Counted from the stretch's first letter, positions 44,600 to 54,274 are shown. The stretch is DNA of 64,000 nt from an uncultured Muribaculaceae bacterium (GCA_947174275.1 CAMWIJ010000002.1:31527-95526), one strand, 5' to 3'. The notes: generated from the sequence alone by a model not told the origin. Numbers and translations are program-made.

Positions 44600-47284
44600 A
44601 TGAGCGACCTGACCACACCACCTACCGACCATGAAGATGAGGAAATGACTCCTCAGCCCGACTCTCAGAAACCCTACGAAGAGGCTGCCGCCGACGTCGT
44701 GAAGCATCAGTTGCGCGGCATGTACCGCAGCTGGTTTCTCGACTACGCGTCCTACGTCATTCTCGAGCGAGCCGTCCCGCATATCGAGGACGGTCTCAAA
44801 CCCGTGCAGAGGCGCATACTCCACTCGATGAAAACCCTCGACGACGGCCGTTTCAACAAAGTAGCCAACATCGTGGGCAACACAATGCAGTATCACCCTC
44901 ACGGCGACGCTTCGATCAACGACGCCCTCGTGCAGCTCGGACAAAAAGACCTTCTGGTAGAGACACAAGGTAACTGGGGCAACATACTCACAGGCGCATC
45001 GGCCGCAGCCGGCCGTTACATCGAAGCACGCCTCTCGCCGTTCGCTCTCGAAACTCTCTTCAACCCAAAAATCACGGAGTGGACTCTCTCTTACGACGGC
45101 CGCAAGAAAGAACCTGTGGTGCTCCCATCCAAATTCCCTCTCCTACTCTTTCAGGGCGTCGAGGGCATAGCCGTGGGTCTGTCATCAAAAATCCTCCCCC
45201 ACAACTTCAACGAAATCATCGACGCTGCGATAGCCCACCTCCGCGGTGAGCAATTCACGCTCTATCCCGACTTCGTCACCGGAGGTTTCATCGACGTCAG
45301 CCGATATAACGACGGCGAGCGTGGCGGTGTAGTGAAAGTTCGCGCCAAAATCGAGAAAATCGACAACAAGACTCTCGCAATCACCGAAATTCCTTACGGC
45401 AAAACCACCGGCGCACTCATCGACTCCATTCTCAAAGCATTCGAAAAAGGGAAAATCAAGATACGAAAGGTCGACGACAACACCGCCGAGCATGCCCTCA
45501 TTCTCGTGCATCTGCTCCCCGGCACATCTTCCGACCGCACCATCGACGCCCTCTACGCATTCACCGACTGCGAGTTGTCCATATCGCCCAACTGCTGCGT
45601 GATTTCCGACAAGAAGCCCCACTTCCTCGGAGTCAGCGACGTGTTGCGCCATAATGTCGACACAGCCCGCGAGCTCCTGCGCAAAGAGCTTGAGATATCG
45701 CTCGCCGAAGTGAGAGAACTGCTCCATTTCGCCTCGCTCGAACGGATTTTCATCGAGCAGCGCATCTACAAGGACAAACAGTTCGAACAGAGCGAAACCG
45801 TCGAGGAGGTGATAGCTCATGTCCGCTCGCGCATCATCCCCTTCATCAAGGAACTCATCCGCGACATCACCGACGACGACATCACCCGGCTTCTCGAAAT
45901 CAAGATGAAGCGCATCACCCGCTTCGACTCATCAAAAGCCGACGAACTCATAGCCTCATACCTCGACCGCATCGCCGCACTCAACAGCGACCTCGACAAC
46001 CTCACCGAGTATGCCGTCAGATGGTTTGAGGACCTCAAGGCAAAATACGGCGACGCATTCCCCCGCCGCACTGTCATCCGCGGTTTTGACAACATCGAGG
46101 CCGCACAGGTGGCCGAGGCAAATGAAAAGCTCTACATCAACCGCGAGGAGGGCTTCATCGGCACCTCGCTCAAAAAAGACGAATTCGTGTGCAACTGCTC
46201 GTCGATCGACGACATCATCATATTCTACCGCGACGGCCGCTACAAGGTCGTCAAGGTGGCCGAAAAGCTATTCGTCGACAAAAACGTGCTCTACATCAAC
46301 GTGTTCAAGCGCGGCGACGAACGCACAATCTACAACGCCATCTATCAGGACGGCAAAGGCGGCACCTTCTACATGAAGCGCTTCGCTGTCACAGGCGTCA
46401 CCCGCGACAAGGAATACAACCTCACTATGGGCTCACCCGGCTCTCGCGTGACATGGTTCAGCGCCAACCCCAACGGCGAGGCCGAAGTGGTCAAAGTCAC
46501 ACTCAAGCCCAAAGCCCGCCTCAAGACACTGCAGTTTGACGTTGACTTCAGCGAGCTCGCCATCAAGGGAAAACAGTCAAGAGGCAACATCGTCACCCGC
46601 AACGAGGTGCACCGCTTCTCACTCAAAGAGCGCGGAGCATCGACCCTTGGCGGACGCAAGGTGTGGTTCGACCCCGATGTGCTCCGCCTCAACTACGACG
46701 GCCGCGGCGACTACCTCGGCGAGTTCGGCGGCAACGACACCATTCTCGTAATTCTAAAATCCGGAGAATACTACATGTCGTCGTTCGACGCCGGCAACCA
46801 CTACCCCGACAACATACTCCGCATCGAGAAATTCCGACCCGGACTCGTATGGACTGCCATACTCAACGACGCCGACCAGGGCTTCCCCTACATCAAACGC
46901 TTCACCTTCGAACCCTCCGGCAAGCAACAGCGCTATCTCGGCGAAAACGCCAAGTCATCGCTCATCCTGCTCACCGACGAGCCCGGCGCACGATTTGAGG
47001 TGAAATTCGGTGGTGCAGACTCTTTCCGCGAGCCGCTCATTATCGACGCAATGGAATTCATCGCCGTCAAATCATTCAAAGCCAAGGGCAAACGTGTCAC
47101 CACTTTCGCCATCGACTCCGTGACCGAAATCGAGCCCCGCGAGACAGGCATCGCCGACGAAGATGAAAATCCCGAGTCGTCCGACATGTCCGACCCGTCC
47201 GACGACTCTGCCGACATTCTTCTCGAAGAGCGCTCCGACGACGAAGTGCGCGACGAAATCAACGGACAAGAACGCCTTTTCTGA
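44600..47284 (+). CDS. parC: DNA topoisomerase IV subunit A (ParC-type)
   Basis: 894 residues. The breakage-reunion domain has SYVILERAVPHIEDGLKPVQ, NIVGNTMQYHPHGDASINDA and the catalytic Tyr140 in SAAAGRYIEARLS. The C-terminal region has beta-pinwheel blades (for example RGNIVTRNEVHRFSLKERGA) but no clear GyrA box (QRRGGKG), so it is called topoisomerase IV rather than gyrase. It ends in a strongly acidic tail (ESSDMSDPSDDSADILLEER). It decatenates daughter chromosomes. The DUF3316 gene follows 8 nt later. Confidence 0.9.
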   Translation: MSDLTTPPTDHEDEEMTPQPDSQKPYEEAAADVVKHQLRGMYRSWFLDYASYVILERAVPHIEDGLKPVQRRILHSMKTLDDGRFNKVANIVGNTMQYHPHGDASINDALVQLGQKDLLVETQGNWGNILTGASAAAGRYIEARLSPFALETLFNPKITEWTLSYDGRKKEPVVLPSKFPLLLFQGVEGIAVGLSSKILPHNFNEIIDAAIAHLRGEQFTLYPDFVTGGFIDVSRYNDGERGGVVKVRAKIEKIDNKTLAITEIPYGKTTGALIDSILKAFEKGKIKIRKVDDNTAEHALILVHLLPGTSSDRTIDALYAFTDCELSISPNCCVISDKKPHFLGVSDVLRHNVDTARELLRKELEISLAEVRELLHFASLERIFIEQRIYKDKQFEQSETVEEVIAHVRSRIIPFIKELIRDITDDDITRLLEIKMKRITRFDSSKADELIASYLDRIAALNSDLDNLTEYAVRWFEDLKAKYGDAFPRRTVIRGFDNIEAAQVAEANEKLYINREEGFIGTSLKKDEFVCNCSSIDDIIIFYRDGRYKVVKVAEKLFVDKNVLYINVFKRGDERTIYNAIYQDGKGGTFYMKRFAVTGVTRDKEYNLTMGSPGSRVTWFSANPNGEAEVVKVTLKPKARLKTLQFDVDFSELAIKGKQSRGNIVTRNEVHRFSLKERGASTLGGRKVWFDPDVLRLNYDGRGDYLGEFGGNDTILVILKSGEYYMSSFDAGNHYPDNILRIEKFRPGLVWTAILNDADQGFPYIKRFTFEPSGKQQRYLGENAKSSLILLTDEPGARFEVKFGGADSFREPLIIDAMEFIAVKSFKAKGKRVTTFAIDSVTEIEPRETGIADEDENPESSDMSDPSDDSADILLEERSDDEVRDEINGQERLF

Positions 47285-47292
47285 CACCTGCG

Positions 47293-48141
47293 ATGAAACG
47301 ACTTATCCTGCTCTCCGTCGCCCTGCTCGCTGTCATCTGCAGCCGCGCTCAATCCGACTCAGTGCCCCCGTTGCGTCCGGTCACCGCCGCCTATATGCTT
47401 CAGGCCGGCAGTTCATCCGTAGCCGACAGCTATCTCTCGCCGCTGACCTACCGCGGCTGGAGCGCCGCCTTCGCCTACGAGCGCATGCAGGCCATGAAAT
47501 TCGACCCCGACAATTGGGTAATGCGCCTCGACGCGCGCATTGAGCTTGACCGCGGACGCAACTACGCGCGCAACGCCACCTCATGGCGCATCGACGCCCT
47601 CTTCTCATGGGGCATGATGCACCGCTGGCGTCTGACACCGGCGCTGACACTCGCGGCCGGTGCCTCGACCGCAATCAACGGCGGATGCATCTACAATCCG
47701 CGCAACAGCAACAATCCGGCCTCCGCAAAACTCGCATGGACCGTCGGCGCCACAGGCTACGCGGCCTACAATCTCCGCATAGGCCGCCTGCCGCTGACCC
47801 TGCGCTATCAGCCCGACCTCCCTCTCGCCGGATTATTCTTCTCTCCCGAATACGACGAACTATACTACGAAATCTACCTCGGCAACCACGACGGCCTCGT
47901 GCACTTCGCATGGCCAGGCAACCGTTTTGCCATGACCCACCTCCTCACCGCCGACCTCCACTTCGGCGCCACCTCTCTGCGTCTCGGCTACCGAGCACTC
48001 ACATTTTCGAGCAAAGCCAACAACCTCGTCACCAACATCTACACCCACGCATTCGTAATCGGCATCTCCGGCGAATGGCTCTCACTTTCACAACGCCACT
48101 CTCTGAGCCGCGACGCCCGCATCATATCCGCACTCTACTGA
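47293..48141 (+). CDS. DUF3316 family secreted protein
   Basis: 282 residues with a signal peptide (LILLSVALLAVICSRAQ). It matches the Bacteroidales DUF3316 family: GSSSVADSYLSPLTYRGWSA, then beta-rich segments ending DARIISALY. Probably an outer-membrane or periplasmic barrel-like protein; the function is unknown. It lies between parC (8 nt) and the S41 protease (1 nt) and so shares their transcript. Confidence 0.75.
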   Translation: MKRLILLSVALLAVICSRAQSDSVPPLRPVTAAYMLQAGSSSVADSYLSPLTYRGWSAAFAYERMQAMKFDPDNWVMRLDARIELDRGRNYARNATSWRIDALFSWGMMHRWRLTPALTLAAGASTAINGGCIYNPRNSNNPASAKLAWTVGATGYAAYNLRIGRLPLTLRYQPDLPLAGLFFSPEYDELYYEIYLGNHDGLVHFAWPGNRFAMTHLLTADLHFGATSLRLGYRALTFSSKANNLVTNIYTHAFVIGISGEWLSLSQRHSLSRDARIISALY

Positions 48142-48142
48142 C

Positions 48143-49159
48143 ATGAAACGCCTCCTCAACCTCATACTCCCGCTGCTGACTCTCATAATCGCCGGCGCTT
48201 GCCACGAAATCCCGCAGTATGCCGATAATCCACGCGGCAACTTCGACGCCCTGTGGCGCACAATCGACGAGCACTACTGCTTCTTCCGCGAGAAAAACAT
48301 CGACTGGGACGATGTCTATGCCCGCTATTCGCCGATGGTGAGCGACAAGATGACTCAGGAAGAACTGTTTATCGTCTGCGCACAGATGCTCGACGAACTG
48401 CGCGACGGCCACGTCAACCTCTCCTCCTCATTCAACACATCATACTACCGCAAATGGTGGAGCGACTACCCTCAGAATTTCAACGAACGCATCATCGAAG
48501 AGCACTACTTCAACTTCAACTACCGGCAGACAGGCTCAGTTATCTACGGCATTCTGACCCCCAATATCGGTTACATGCGCATATCCTCACTCGCCTACAG
48601 CATCGGCGAAGGCAACCTCGACAACATTCTCTACTATCTCCGCACATGCGACGGCCTCATCATCGACCTCCGCGACAACGGAGGCGGTGCCATGACCGCC
48701 GTTGAGACCATTGTCTCACGCTTCATCACCGAGCGCACTCTCGCCGGATACATCAGCCACAAGACCGGCCCCGGCCACGACGACTTCTCCGAGCCCTACC
48801 CCTACTACTACGAGCCCGCCGCGCAAGGACGCATACTTTGGGGTAAACCTGTGGCCGTACTCACCAACCGCTCCACTTTCTCGGCCGCCAACAATCTCGT
48901 ATCGCTCATGAAGCTTCTCCCCAGCGTAAGCATCGTCGGAGCCACCACAGGCGGAGGCTCAGGCATGCCATTCTCTTCCGAATTGCCCAACGGCTGGGGC
49001 ATACGCTTCTCTGCCGCACCCGTTCTCGACCCCCTCGGCAACACCACCGAATTCGGCATCGAACCCACCGAAGGCTGCGCCGTCGACCTCGACCCGCAGG
49101 CTGCCCTGTCAGGGCACGACACCATCCTCGACTTCGCAATAACCCACCTCTCCAACTGA
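48143..49159 (+). CDS. S41-family (C-terminal processing) peptidase, lipoprotein
   Basis: 338 residues. Lipoprotein signal (PLLTLIIAGACHE). It has the N-terminal helical cap (DALWRTIDEHYCFFREKNID), the GLIIDLRDNGGGAMTAVETI strand and the catalytic Ser247 in TNRSTFSAANNLVSLMK. The nucleophile context fits tail-specific proteases; a PDZ domain is not obvious, so it is a short member. Its target is unknown. Confidence 0.87.
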   Translation: MKRLLNLILPLLTLIIAGACHEIPQYADNPRGNFDALWRTIDEHYCFFREKNIDWDDVYARYSPMVSDKMTQEELFIVCAQMLDELRDGHVNLSSSFNTSYYRKWWSDYPQNFNERIIEEHYFNFNYRQTGSVIYGILTPNIGYMRISSLAYSIGEGNLDNILYYLRTCDGLIIDLRDNGGGAMTAVETIVSRFITERTLAGYISHKTGPGHDDFSEPYPYYYEPAAQGRILWGKPVAVLTNRSTFSAANNLVSLMKLLPSVSIVGATTGGGSGMPFSSELPNGWGIRFSAAPVLDPLGNTTEFGIEPTEGCAVDLDPQAALSGHDTILDFAITHLSN

Positions 49160-49160
49160 C

Positions 49161-49187
49161 CTTAGTGACTTTAATGACTTTAATCAC
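49161..49187. repeat. 9-bp tandem repeat, three units
   Basis: CTTAGTGAC, TTTAATGAC, TTTAATCAC in direct succession right after the protease stop codon. The unit resembles the one at 63393. Confidence 0.7.
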
Positions 49188-49199
49188 CCGCCGGCCTCA

Positions 49200-49231
49200 C
49201 TTGCAACTCTCCCCCGATTTTCGTAACTTTG
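49200..49231 (+). promoter_or_regulatory. Promoter of the YczE-like gene
   Basis: CTTG (49200-49203), 20 nt, TAACTTTG (49224-49231), implying a structured leader of about 78 nt. Confidence 0.65.
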
Positions 49232-49237
49232 CACAGC

Positions 49238-49299
49238 AAAACAGGCAACAGTTTGTGAAAATGCTGCCTGTTTAATATGGTTTAAAAGTAAACATATTC
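49238..49299 (+). other. Two-hairpin leader of the YczE-like gene
   Basis: Hairpin 1: AAACAGGCA (49238-49246) with TGCCTGTTT (49265-49273), loop containing AGTTTGTGAAAA. Hairpin 2: AATATGGTTTA with TAAACATATT just downstream. The first loop is the same 12-mer as in the rex leader hairpin at 983-1016. It may be a regulatory RNA, but it matches no riboswitch class I know. Confidence 0.5.
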
Positions 49300-49315
49300 T
49301 AAGGTAAAAAGCAAA

Positions 49316-49984
49316 ATGAAAAATAACTGTCTGCTCACCCGTTACGCCATCTTCGTAATCGGGCTCTTTTTCCTTTCGGCCGGCGTAGCCCTCATAGTCC
49401 GCTCATCGCTCGGCACAACACCCATCTCAAGTGTCAACTACGTCGTCAGCATCAACACCCCGCTGACACTCGGCATCTGCACATTCATCATCAACATGCT
49501 CCTCATCGCCGGGCAATTTCTCATCCTCGGCTCCCGACGTTCGCGCCGCGACACGATAGAAATCCTGCTGCAGATACCATTCTCCTTCCTGTTCGGAGCA
49601 TTCATCGACCTCAACATGTGGCTCACATCATCGCTCCACCCCTCAGGCTACATGATGGCCATCGGCATACTGCTCGTTGGCTGCCTCGTGCAATCAATCG
49701 GCGTAGTCTTTGAAATCAAGCCCAAGGTAGCCATGATGTCGGCCGAGGCATTCGTCATGTACGCCTCGCGCCGATGGCAGAAACCATTCGGAAAACTAAA
49801 AGTAGCATTCGACATATCGCTCGTGACATCAGCCGTACTCCTCTCGCTGCTGCTAAGCCACCGCATCGAAGGCATCCGCGAAGGCTCCATAATAGCAGCC
49901 TCACTCACCGGCTTCATAGTGACATTTCTCGCACGCCACATAATCACCCGCCATAACCTCAACCGCATCCTCCGCAGACAATAA
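49316..49984 (+). CDS. YczE/DUF6198-like integral membrane protein
   Basis: 222 residues with about five helices, opening with YAIFVIGLFFLSAGVALIVR then SSLGTTPISSVNYVVS, the hallmark of the YczE/YitT-like family (DUF6198 in Bacteroidales). Function and substrate are unknown. It is the only gene in this stretch with a long structured leader. It converges with gph at 50006. Confidence 0.72.
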   Translation: MKNNCLLTRYAIFVIGLFFLSAGVALIVRSSLGTTPISSVNYVVSINTPLTLGICTFIINMLLIAGQFLILGSRRSRRDTIEILLQIPFSFLFGAFIDLNMWLTSSLHPSGYMMAIGILLVGCLVQSIGVVFEIKPKVAMMSAEAFVMYASRRWQKPFGKLKVAFDISLVTSAVLLSLLLSHRIEGIREGSIIAASLTGFIVTFLARHIITRHNLNRILRRQ

Positions 49985-50005
49985 CACTCGCCGGAAAAAA
50001 TTACC

Positions 50006-50674
50006 TCAGTCAGCGCCCACTATCGCCACAAGCTCGTCAGGCGCATTGACGATATGGTCGGCGTAGGCAGCCGTCAGCTCGGCGACACTGCGGAAGCCCC
50101 AGCTGACTCCGGCCGACTCGACACACGCCCTCCGCGCCGTCTCAATATCTACCCCCGAGTCACCCACCATCATCACATCATGCTTCGGTGTCGGACACTC
50201 ACCGAGTATCCTGAACACTACCGACGGATCCGGCTTCACAGGCACCCCGTCGGTCTGACCGGCCACCACAGCCCAGTCTATATACGGAAAGAAATGCGCT
50301 ATCAGCCTCGAAGCCGCGGCCTGATACTTGTTGGTAGCCACAGCCATCCTGATTCCCGCTGCCTGAATGTCACGCAGCATATCCTCTATGCCGGGATACG
50401 GCACCGTCGTATCTGTCAGATGTCCGTCATAATAACTGATGAAATCCTCTCTGAGACGCGCCACAATCGCAGCCTCGCGCTCATCTGAAGGGAGCACTCG
50501 CTCAAGCAGACGCGTGATGCCGTTGCCCACAAAATGCGGATACGCCGACAGATGATGCGTCGGATAACCGTTCTTCTCCAGAGCATGATTGGCCGCCTGC
50601 CCCAGATCGGTAATCGTATTGAGCAGCGTCCCGTCAAGATCAAATATCACCAGTTTCTTCTTCTCGCCATTCAT
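50006..50674 (-). CDS. gph: Phosphoglycolate phosphatase-like HAD hydrolase
   Basis: 222 residues. HAD motif I LVIFDLDGTLLNTITDLG, motif II MAVATNKYQ, motif III Lys in VPVKPDPSV, motif IV VMMVGDSGVDIETAR. The cap is the C1 alpha-helical type. It probably removes 2-phosphoglycolate formed during DNA repair or by side reactions; related pyrophosphatases and sugar phosphatases cannot be excluded. It converges with the YczE-like gene at 49984. Confidence 0.88.
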   Translation of the reverse strand: MNGEKKKLVIFDLDGTLLNTITDLGQAANHALEKNGYPTHHLSAYPHFVGNGITRLLERVLPSDEREAAIVARLREDFISYYDGHLTDTTVPYPGIEDMLRDIQAAGIRMAVATNKYQAAASRLIAHFFPYIDWAVVAGQTDGVPVKPDPSVVFRILGECPTPKHDVMMVGDSGVDIETARRACVESAGVSWGFRSVAELTAAYADHIVNAPDELVAIVGAD

Positions 50675-50692
50675 AATAAGATAATTGTAATT

Positions 50693-51787
50693 TTATGCAT
50701 TACCGTACACATTCGGCTCACAGTCGTTATCATCAACCTCTTTATTTCGTTGATATTCTTTTGCGACAGCTATCGCACGCTGCAGTCTCTCTGACAACAG
50801 TCTTTTGTCTGGAAGTTTTGTATAATACTGTGCCACTTTTACCGGTGAATCTTCTTCAAGCATAAGATATTCGATATGTTCAGTATTGCCTTCAGAACAT
50901 AATATCAGTCCTATAGGCGACTCCTCCCCTTCCCGTCGGTCATGGCGGTTGAGATATCGCAGATAAAGACGCATCTGACCTTCGTATGCCGGTTTAAAAC
51001 GTCCGAGCTTGAGATCTATAGCAACCAACCGATGTAAACCTCTATGAAAGAATAACAAATCAAGACGGTAATCGGTGCCGTCAACAGGAATACGTTTTTG
51101 TCTGTCAACAAATGCAAAATCTGATCCGAACTCTTTCAGAAACTGTTGTATCTGATTAAGGATTGCTGTCTCAAGATCACTTTCACTGAATACATCCGGC
51201 AATCCTGCAAGATCGAGAAAATAGCTGCTGCGAAAGACCATATCCGGATGGAGTTTATCCGTCTCCTTAAATGTTTCGAGTTCTGTCTTTATAACATGTT
51301 CGGGTCGACGGCTTATAGCTGTACGCTCATATAGCTGTTTATCTATATTTTCGTCAAGTGTACGTGTACTCCAATGACCTGAACGACACATCTCCATATA
51401 GAACTTTCGGGCAAGTTCGTCCTCTACACTCATCAACGACCGCAAATGTGTCCAGCTCAATTGTCTACGCACTGCGTACACAATCTCCTCTTCTGAAAAA
51501 GTATACGCAGCGCGTACACAATGTTGCAGCTTCTGAAAGCCCCACCCATTCCCATATTTAGCTACAAGTCTGGCTGCAAGACTCTTAATTATCCCTTTGC
51601 CATACTCTGCCCGTTCATTGTGCAGTACATCCTCCTTAATCCGCATGCCTATCTGCCAGTTCATACGACACACCTCCGAGTTCGCATAAACTGCAACTCT
51701 ATAACGCGCGTCATCGATTATGGAACAGACGTCGTCATATAGTTCATTTTCTCCGTTGGCCTGAGTTGGGTGTACTTCTTTAATCAT
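50693..51787 (-). CDS. YhcG-type PDDEXK nuclease (DUF1016)
   Basis: 364 residues. The N-terminal DUF1016 winged-helix domain has YANSEVCRMNWQIGMRIKED and LSWTHLRSLMSVEDELARKF; the C-terminal PDDEXK domain has DGTDYRLDLLFFHRGLHRLV and AIDLKLGRFKPAYEGQMRLY, giving the D...(D/E)xK pattern. Such proteins sit in variable islands, often near restriction-modification genes, and are thought to cut DNA; the biology is poorly known. Here it stands alone between gph and the tamL operon and is more AT-rich than its neighbours. A hairpin-like inverted repeat (51831-51895) lies just upstream, which fits recent arrival. No promoter is recognised. Confidence 0.86.
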   Translation of the reverse strand: MIKEVHPTQANGENELYDDVCSIIDDARYRVAVYANSEVCRMNWQIGMRIKEDVLHNERAEYGKGIIKSLAARLVAKYGNGWGFQKLQHCVRAAYTFSEEEIVYAVRRQLSWTHLRSLMSVEDELARKFYMEMCRSGHWSTRTLDENIDKQLYERTAISRRPEHVIKTELETFKETDKLHPDMVFRSSYFLDLAGLPDVFSESDLETAILNQIQQFLKEFGSDFAFVDRQKRIPVDGTDYRLDLLFFHRGLHRLVAIDLKLGRFKPAYEGQMRLYLRYLNRHDRREGEESPIGLILCSEGNTEHIEYLMLEEDSPVKVAQYYTKLPDKRLLSERLQRAIAVAKEYQRNKEVDDNDCEPNVYGNA

Positions 51788-51830
51788 TTGATATGAAATT
51801 AATTCTGTTTAGTAAGTCGTAAATGACTTG

Positions 51831-51895
51831 GAGAGTGTCCGGATTTAACTTCAATTAGTTATGTAGTTTATCTCGTCTTAAATCCAAACACTCTC
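51831..51895. repeat. 18-bp imperfect inverted repeat upstream of the nuclease gene
   Basis: GAGAGTGTCCGGATTTAA (51831-51848) pairs with TTAAATCCAAACACTCTC (51878-51895) at 16 of 18 positions, with a 29-nt loop. The GAGAGTGT ends look like insertion-sequence termini, so it may be a relic of a small mobile element; it could also be a terminator. The rest of the 51788-51945 gap holds nothing else I recognise. Confidence 0.55.
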
Positions 51896-51945
51896 TTACG
51901 TAATCCGGATTGACATCAGCAATAAACTTATCGAAAAAACACCTC

Positions 51946-54264
51946 TCAGAACGGATATCCGATCGAGAAATGCAGCGTCTTGTCCCTGCCCCACCGCGGA
52001 TGCAGCAGTGGCCACGCCTCCTGCCCGCGGGCCGGATTATGCGCCTTCATGCCGAGATCCAGACGAAGCAGAAAATATGTGAAGTCAAAACGGATGCCGG
52101 CGCCATAGGCCGCCGCTATCTGCTTGTAGAACGTATTGAAATGAAACATACCGCCGGGCTGGTTCTCATAATTATGGATTGTCCATATATTGCCCGCATC
52201 GATAAACAGAGCCCCCTCGATAACCCAGAACAGCTTCGCGCGATATTCCACGCTCAGGTCAAGACGTATGTCGCCGCACTGGTTGATGAAGTCGGTCACC
52301 GAATTGCGCGCGTCGTATGCTCCCGGACCGAGAGTCCGCACTCCCCAGCCCCTGACTGAGTTCGCACCTCCGGCATAAAACCGCTTCTCAAACGGTATCA
52401 TCTTCGAGTTGCCGTAAGGCACCCCGATGCCGAAACCGCCGTGAAGAGCTATCGAATTGCGGGTATTGAAATTATACACCCACGCATAGTCAAAATCAAA
52501 CTTCGCATACTGGGCATACTGCGTGTTAAAAACCTTATAGGCATCGTCATGTCGCTTTTGGCCCGTGATTGACGACAGTGCGTAAAGCAGGTTGCCCGCC
52601 GTCTCCACCGACGTGCGCAATGTCCATATCTTCTGCTGGAACGGCGTCCCGTACATCCGGTCGGTAGGCATGACCGGCCGGCGGTTCGTGCGGTAGATCG
52701 AATATCCCATGCGCATGATGAGATGGTCCTCATACGAATACCTCAGCAACGGATTTTGTGGAGCAACCGTATTTATGAAATCTATTGTCGACTTCGGCAG
52801 ATACACATAATTGAGGTCAATCAGGTCAAATGTGTTGCGACGCATGTTCGACGGGTCGTTCCAGCGGTATTTCCATGCAGCTCCCGATATCACTCGCGTA
52901 TATTCCGGACGCTCCTGATAGTTGAACGACACCGCAAACTCTGTCTGCGCCTTCGACCGCTGCTTGAAACTCTTCGATATGAACGGTGCCTCGAACTTCG
53001 GGAACGTGATGCCCACCTCGGCCGCAACCTCCGTGTAGCGGTCGTTGATAAGTCCGGTCGGGCGTCCCGACAGGCTCTCATACGATGTCCTCACTTTAGC
53101 CGTCAGCACCTCTGCTCCTTTCGCAAGGTCGCGGTGTTGATATGTGACACCAACACCAAATCCGAGATCGCCCTCCGAATTTGTGCCTTCCACCTCAAAT
53201 GTCACTCCCTGCTTCTTCGTGCGCGACAGCGTTATCACCGCCTCAAGCGCCGGCTCGCCGTCAACCGTCTCAGGCACCATCGCTATGTTGACATACTTGA
53301 TGATGGCAAGCTGCGTCAGCGCCTCATAAGTGCGGTTCACATCGGTGGCGCTGTATGGCTCGCCCGGACGTATGAAACACTTCTCCTCAAGCAAAGGCAG
53401 TTTCAGATAACGGTCGTCGTCATATATCACCGTGAATTTGCCTGACACCACCGTGTCCGACTCCATGCCGGGCTTATGGTCGGGCGACTCCACGCGATAC
53501 ACCACCCGGCTCACGTCGACCGGACGCTCCCTGTAGGTCGAGTCGGCCTTCTGGGGCAGCAGCACATGCATCGTCAGGTCAACATCTTTCGAATGCGCCG
53601 TAGTGTCTGCGATAAATGTAATCTGTTCCTTCGTGAAATTGTAATACCCCTTGTCGCGCAGACGGGATGTGATGCCCACCCTCTCGTTCTCCAGCAGGTC
53701 GCGGTTGAGCGGGGTTCCGGCCGCAATAGTCAGCTTGTCCGTATCCGACATTATCACCTCACCCACGCCGGGGTCGTCAAACTCGTAGGTTATATTCCTT
53801 ATGATATGCGGAGCGCCGGAGTTGACATGATACACGAGCTCCACCTTGCGGTCTTTGCGGTTGAATATCGAGTCGACAGTCACATGCGTGTTGGTATACC
53901 CCCGGTTGACAAGAGCCAGCTCAAGCTGACGGCGCGACTGCTCTGTCAGGTCACGGTCAAACACAACAGGCGCCTGACCTAAGCTGCGCGCCCACCGGTT
54001 ATACCACTTCGTCGTGTCACGCCCCGACATATTGTAGATGCCCAGCTGCAGTTTTGCAAATCCGAGCACCACATGATTGGGCTGCTGACGCAGATAATTT
54101 ATCAGCGAAGTCTCGCTCATCCCTGTCGACGGCTCCACTTCTATCTTCACCTTGTCAAGAAGATACTGACCATCCGGCACATGGCGCGACGTGCTGCACC
54201 CGGGAAGAAGCGTAACCGCTCCCGCCGCCAGCAACGACAATATGCCCGACACACATCTTCTCAT
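51946..54264 (-). CDS. tamL: TamL: BamA/TamA-family outer-membrane assembly lipoprotein
   Basis: 772 residues. Lipoprotein signal (LLAAGAVTLLPGCSTSRHV), a defining feature of the Bacteroidetes TamL as opposed to TamA. POTRA-like repeats follow (LLDKVKIEVEPSTG, SRRQLELALVNRGYTNTHVT), then a 16-strand Omp85 barrel with the RGWG-type loop in YAGGANSVRGWGVRTLGPGA and the end ...GRDKTLHFSIGYPF. It inserts selected beta-barrels into the outer membrane together with a TamB partner, not seen here. It follows the M16 gene by 10 nt. Confidence 0.9.
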   Translation of the reverse strand: MRRCVSGILSLLAAGAVTLLPGCSTSRHVPDGQYLLDKVKIEVEPSTGMSETSLINYLRQQPNHVVLGFAKLQLGIYNMSGRDTTKWYNRWARSLGQAPVVFDRDLTEQSRRQLELALVNRGYTNTHVTVDSIFNRKDRKVELVYHVNSGAPHIIRNITYEFDDPGVGEVIMSDTDKLTIAAGTPLNRDLLENERVGITSRLRDKGYYNFTKEQITFIADTTAHSKDVDLTMHVLLPQKADSTYRERPVDVSRVVYRVESPDHKPGMESDTVVSGKFTVIYDDDRYLKLPLLEEKCFIRPGEPYSATDVNRTYEALTQLAIIKYVNIAMVPETVDGEPALEAVITLSRTKKQGVTFEVEGTNSEGDLGFGVGVTYQHRDLAKGAEVLTAKVRTSYESLSGRPTGLINDRYTEVAAEVGITFPKFEAPFISKSFKQRSKAQTEFAVSFNYQERPEYTRVISGAAWKYRWNDPSNMRRNTFDLIDLNYVYLPKSTIDFINTVAPQNPLLRYSYEDHLIMRMGYSIYRTNRRPVMPTDRMYGTPFQQKIWTLRTSVETAGNLLYALSSITGQKRHDDAYKVFNTQYAQYAKFDFDYAWVYNFNTRNSIALHGGFGIGVPYGNSKMIPFEKRFYAGGANSVRGWGVRTLGPGAYDARNSVTDFINQCGDIRLDLSVEYRAKLFWVIEGALFIDAGNIWTIHNYENQPGGMFHFNTFYKQIAAAYGAGIRFDFTYFLLRLDLGMKAHNPARGQEAWPLLHPRWGRDKTLHFSIGYPF

Positions 54265-54274
54265 GACTTATGCT

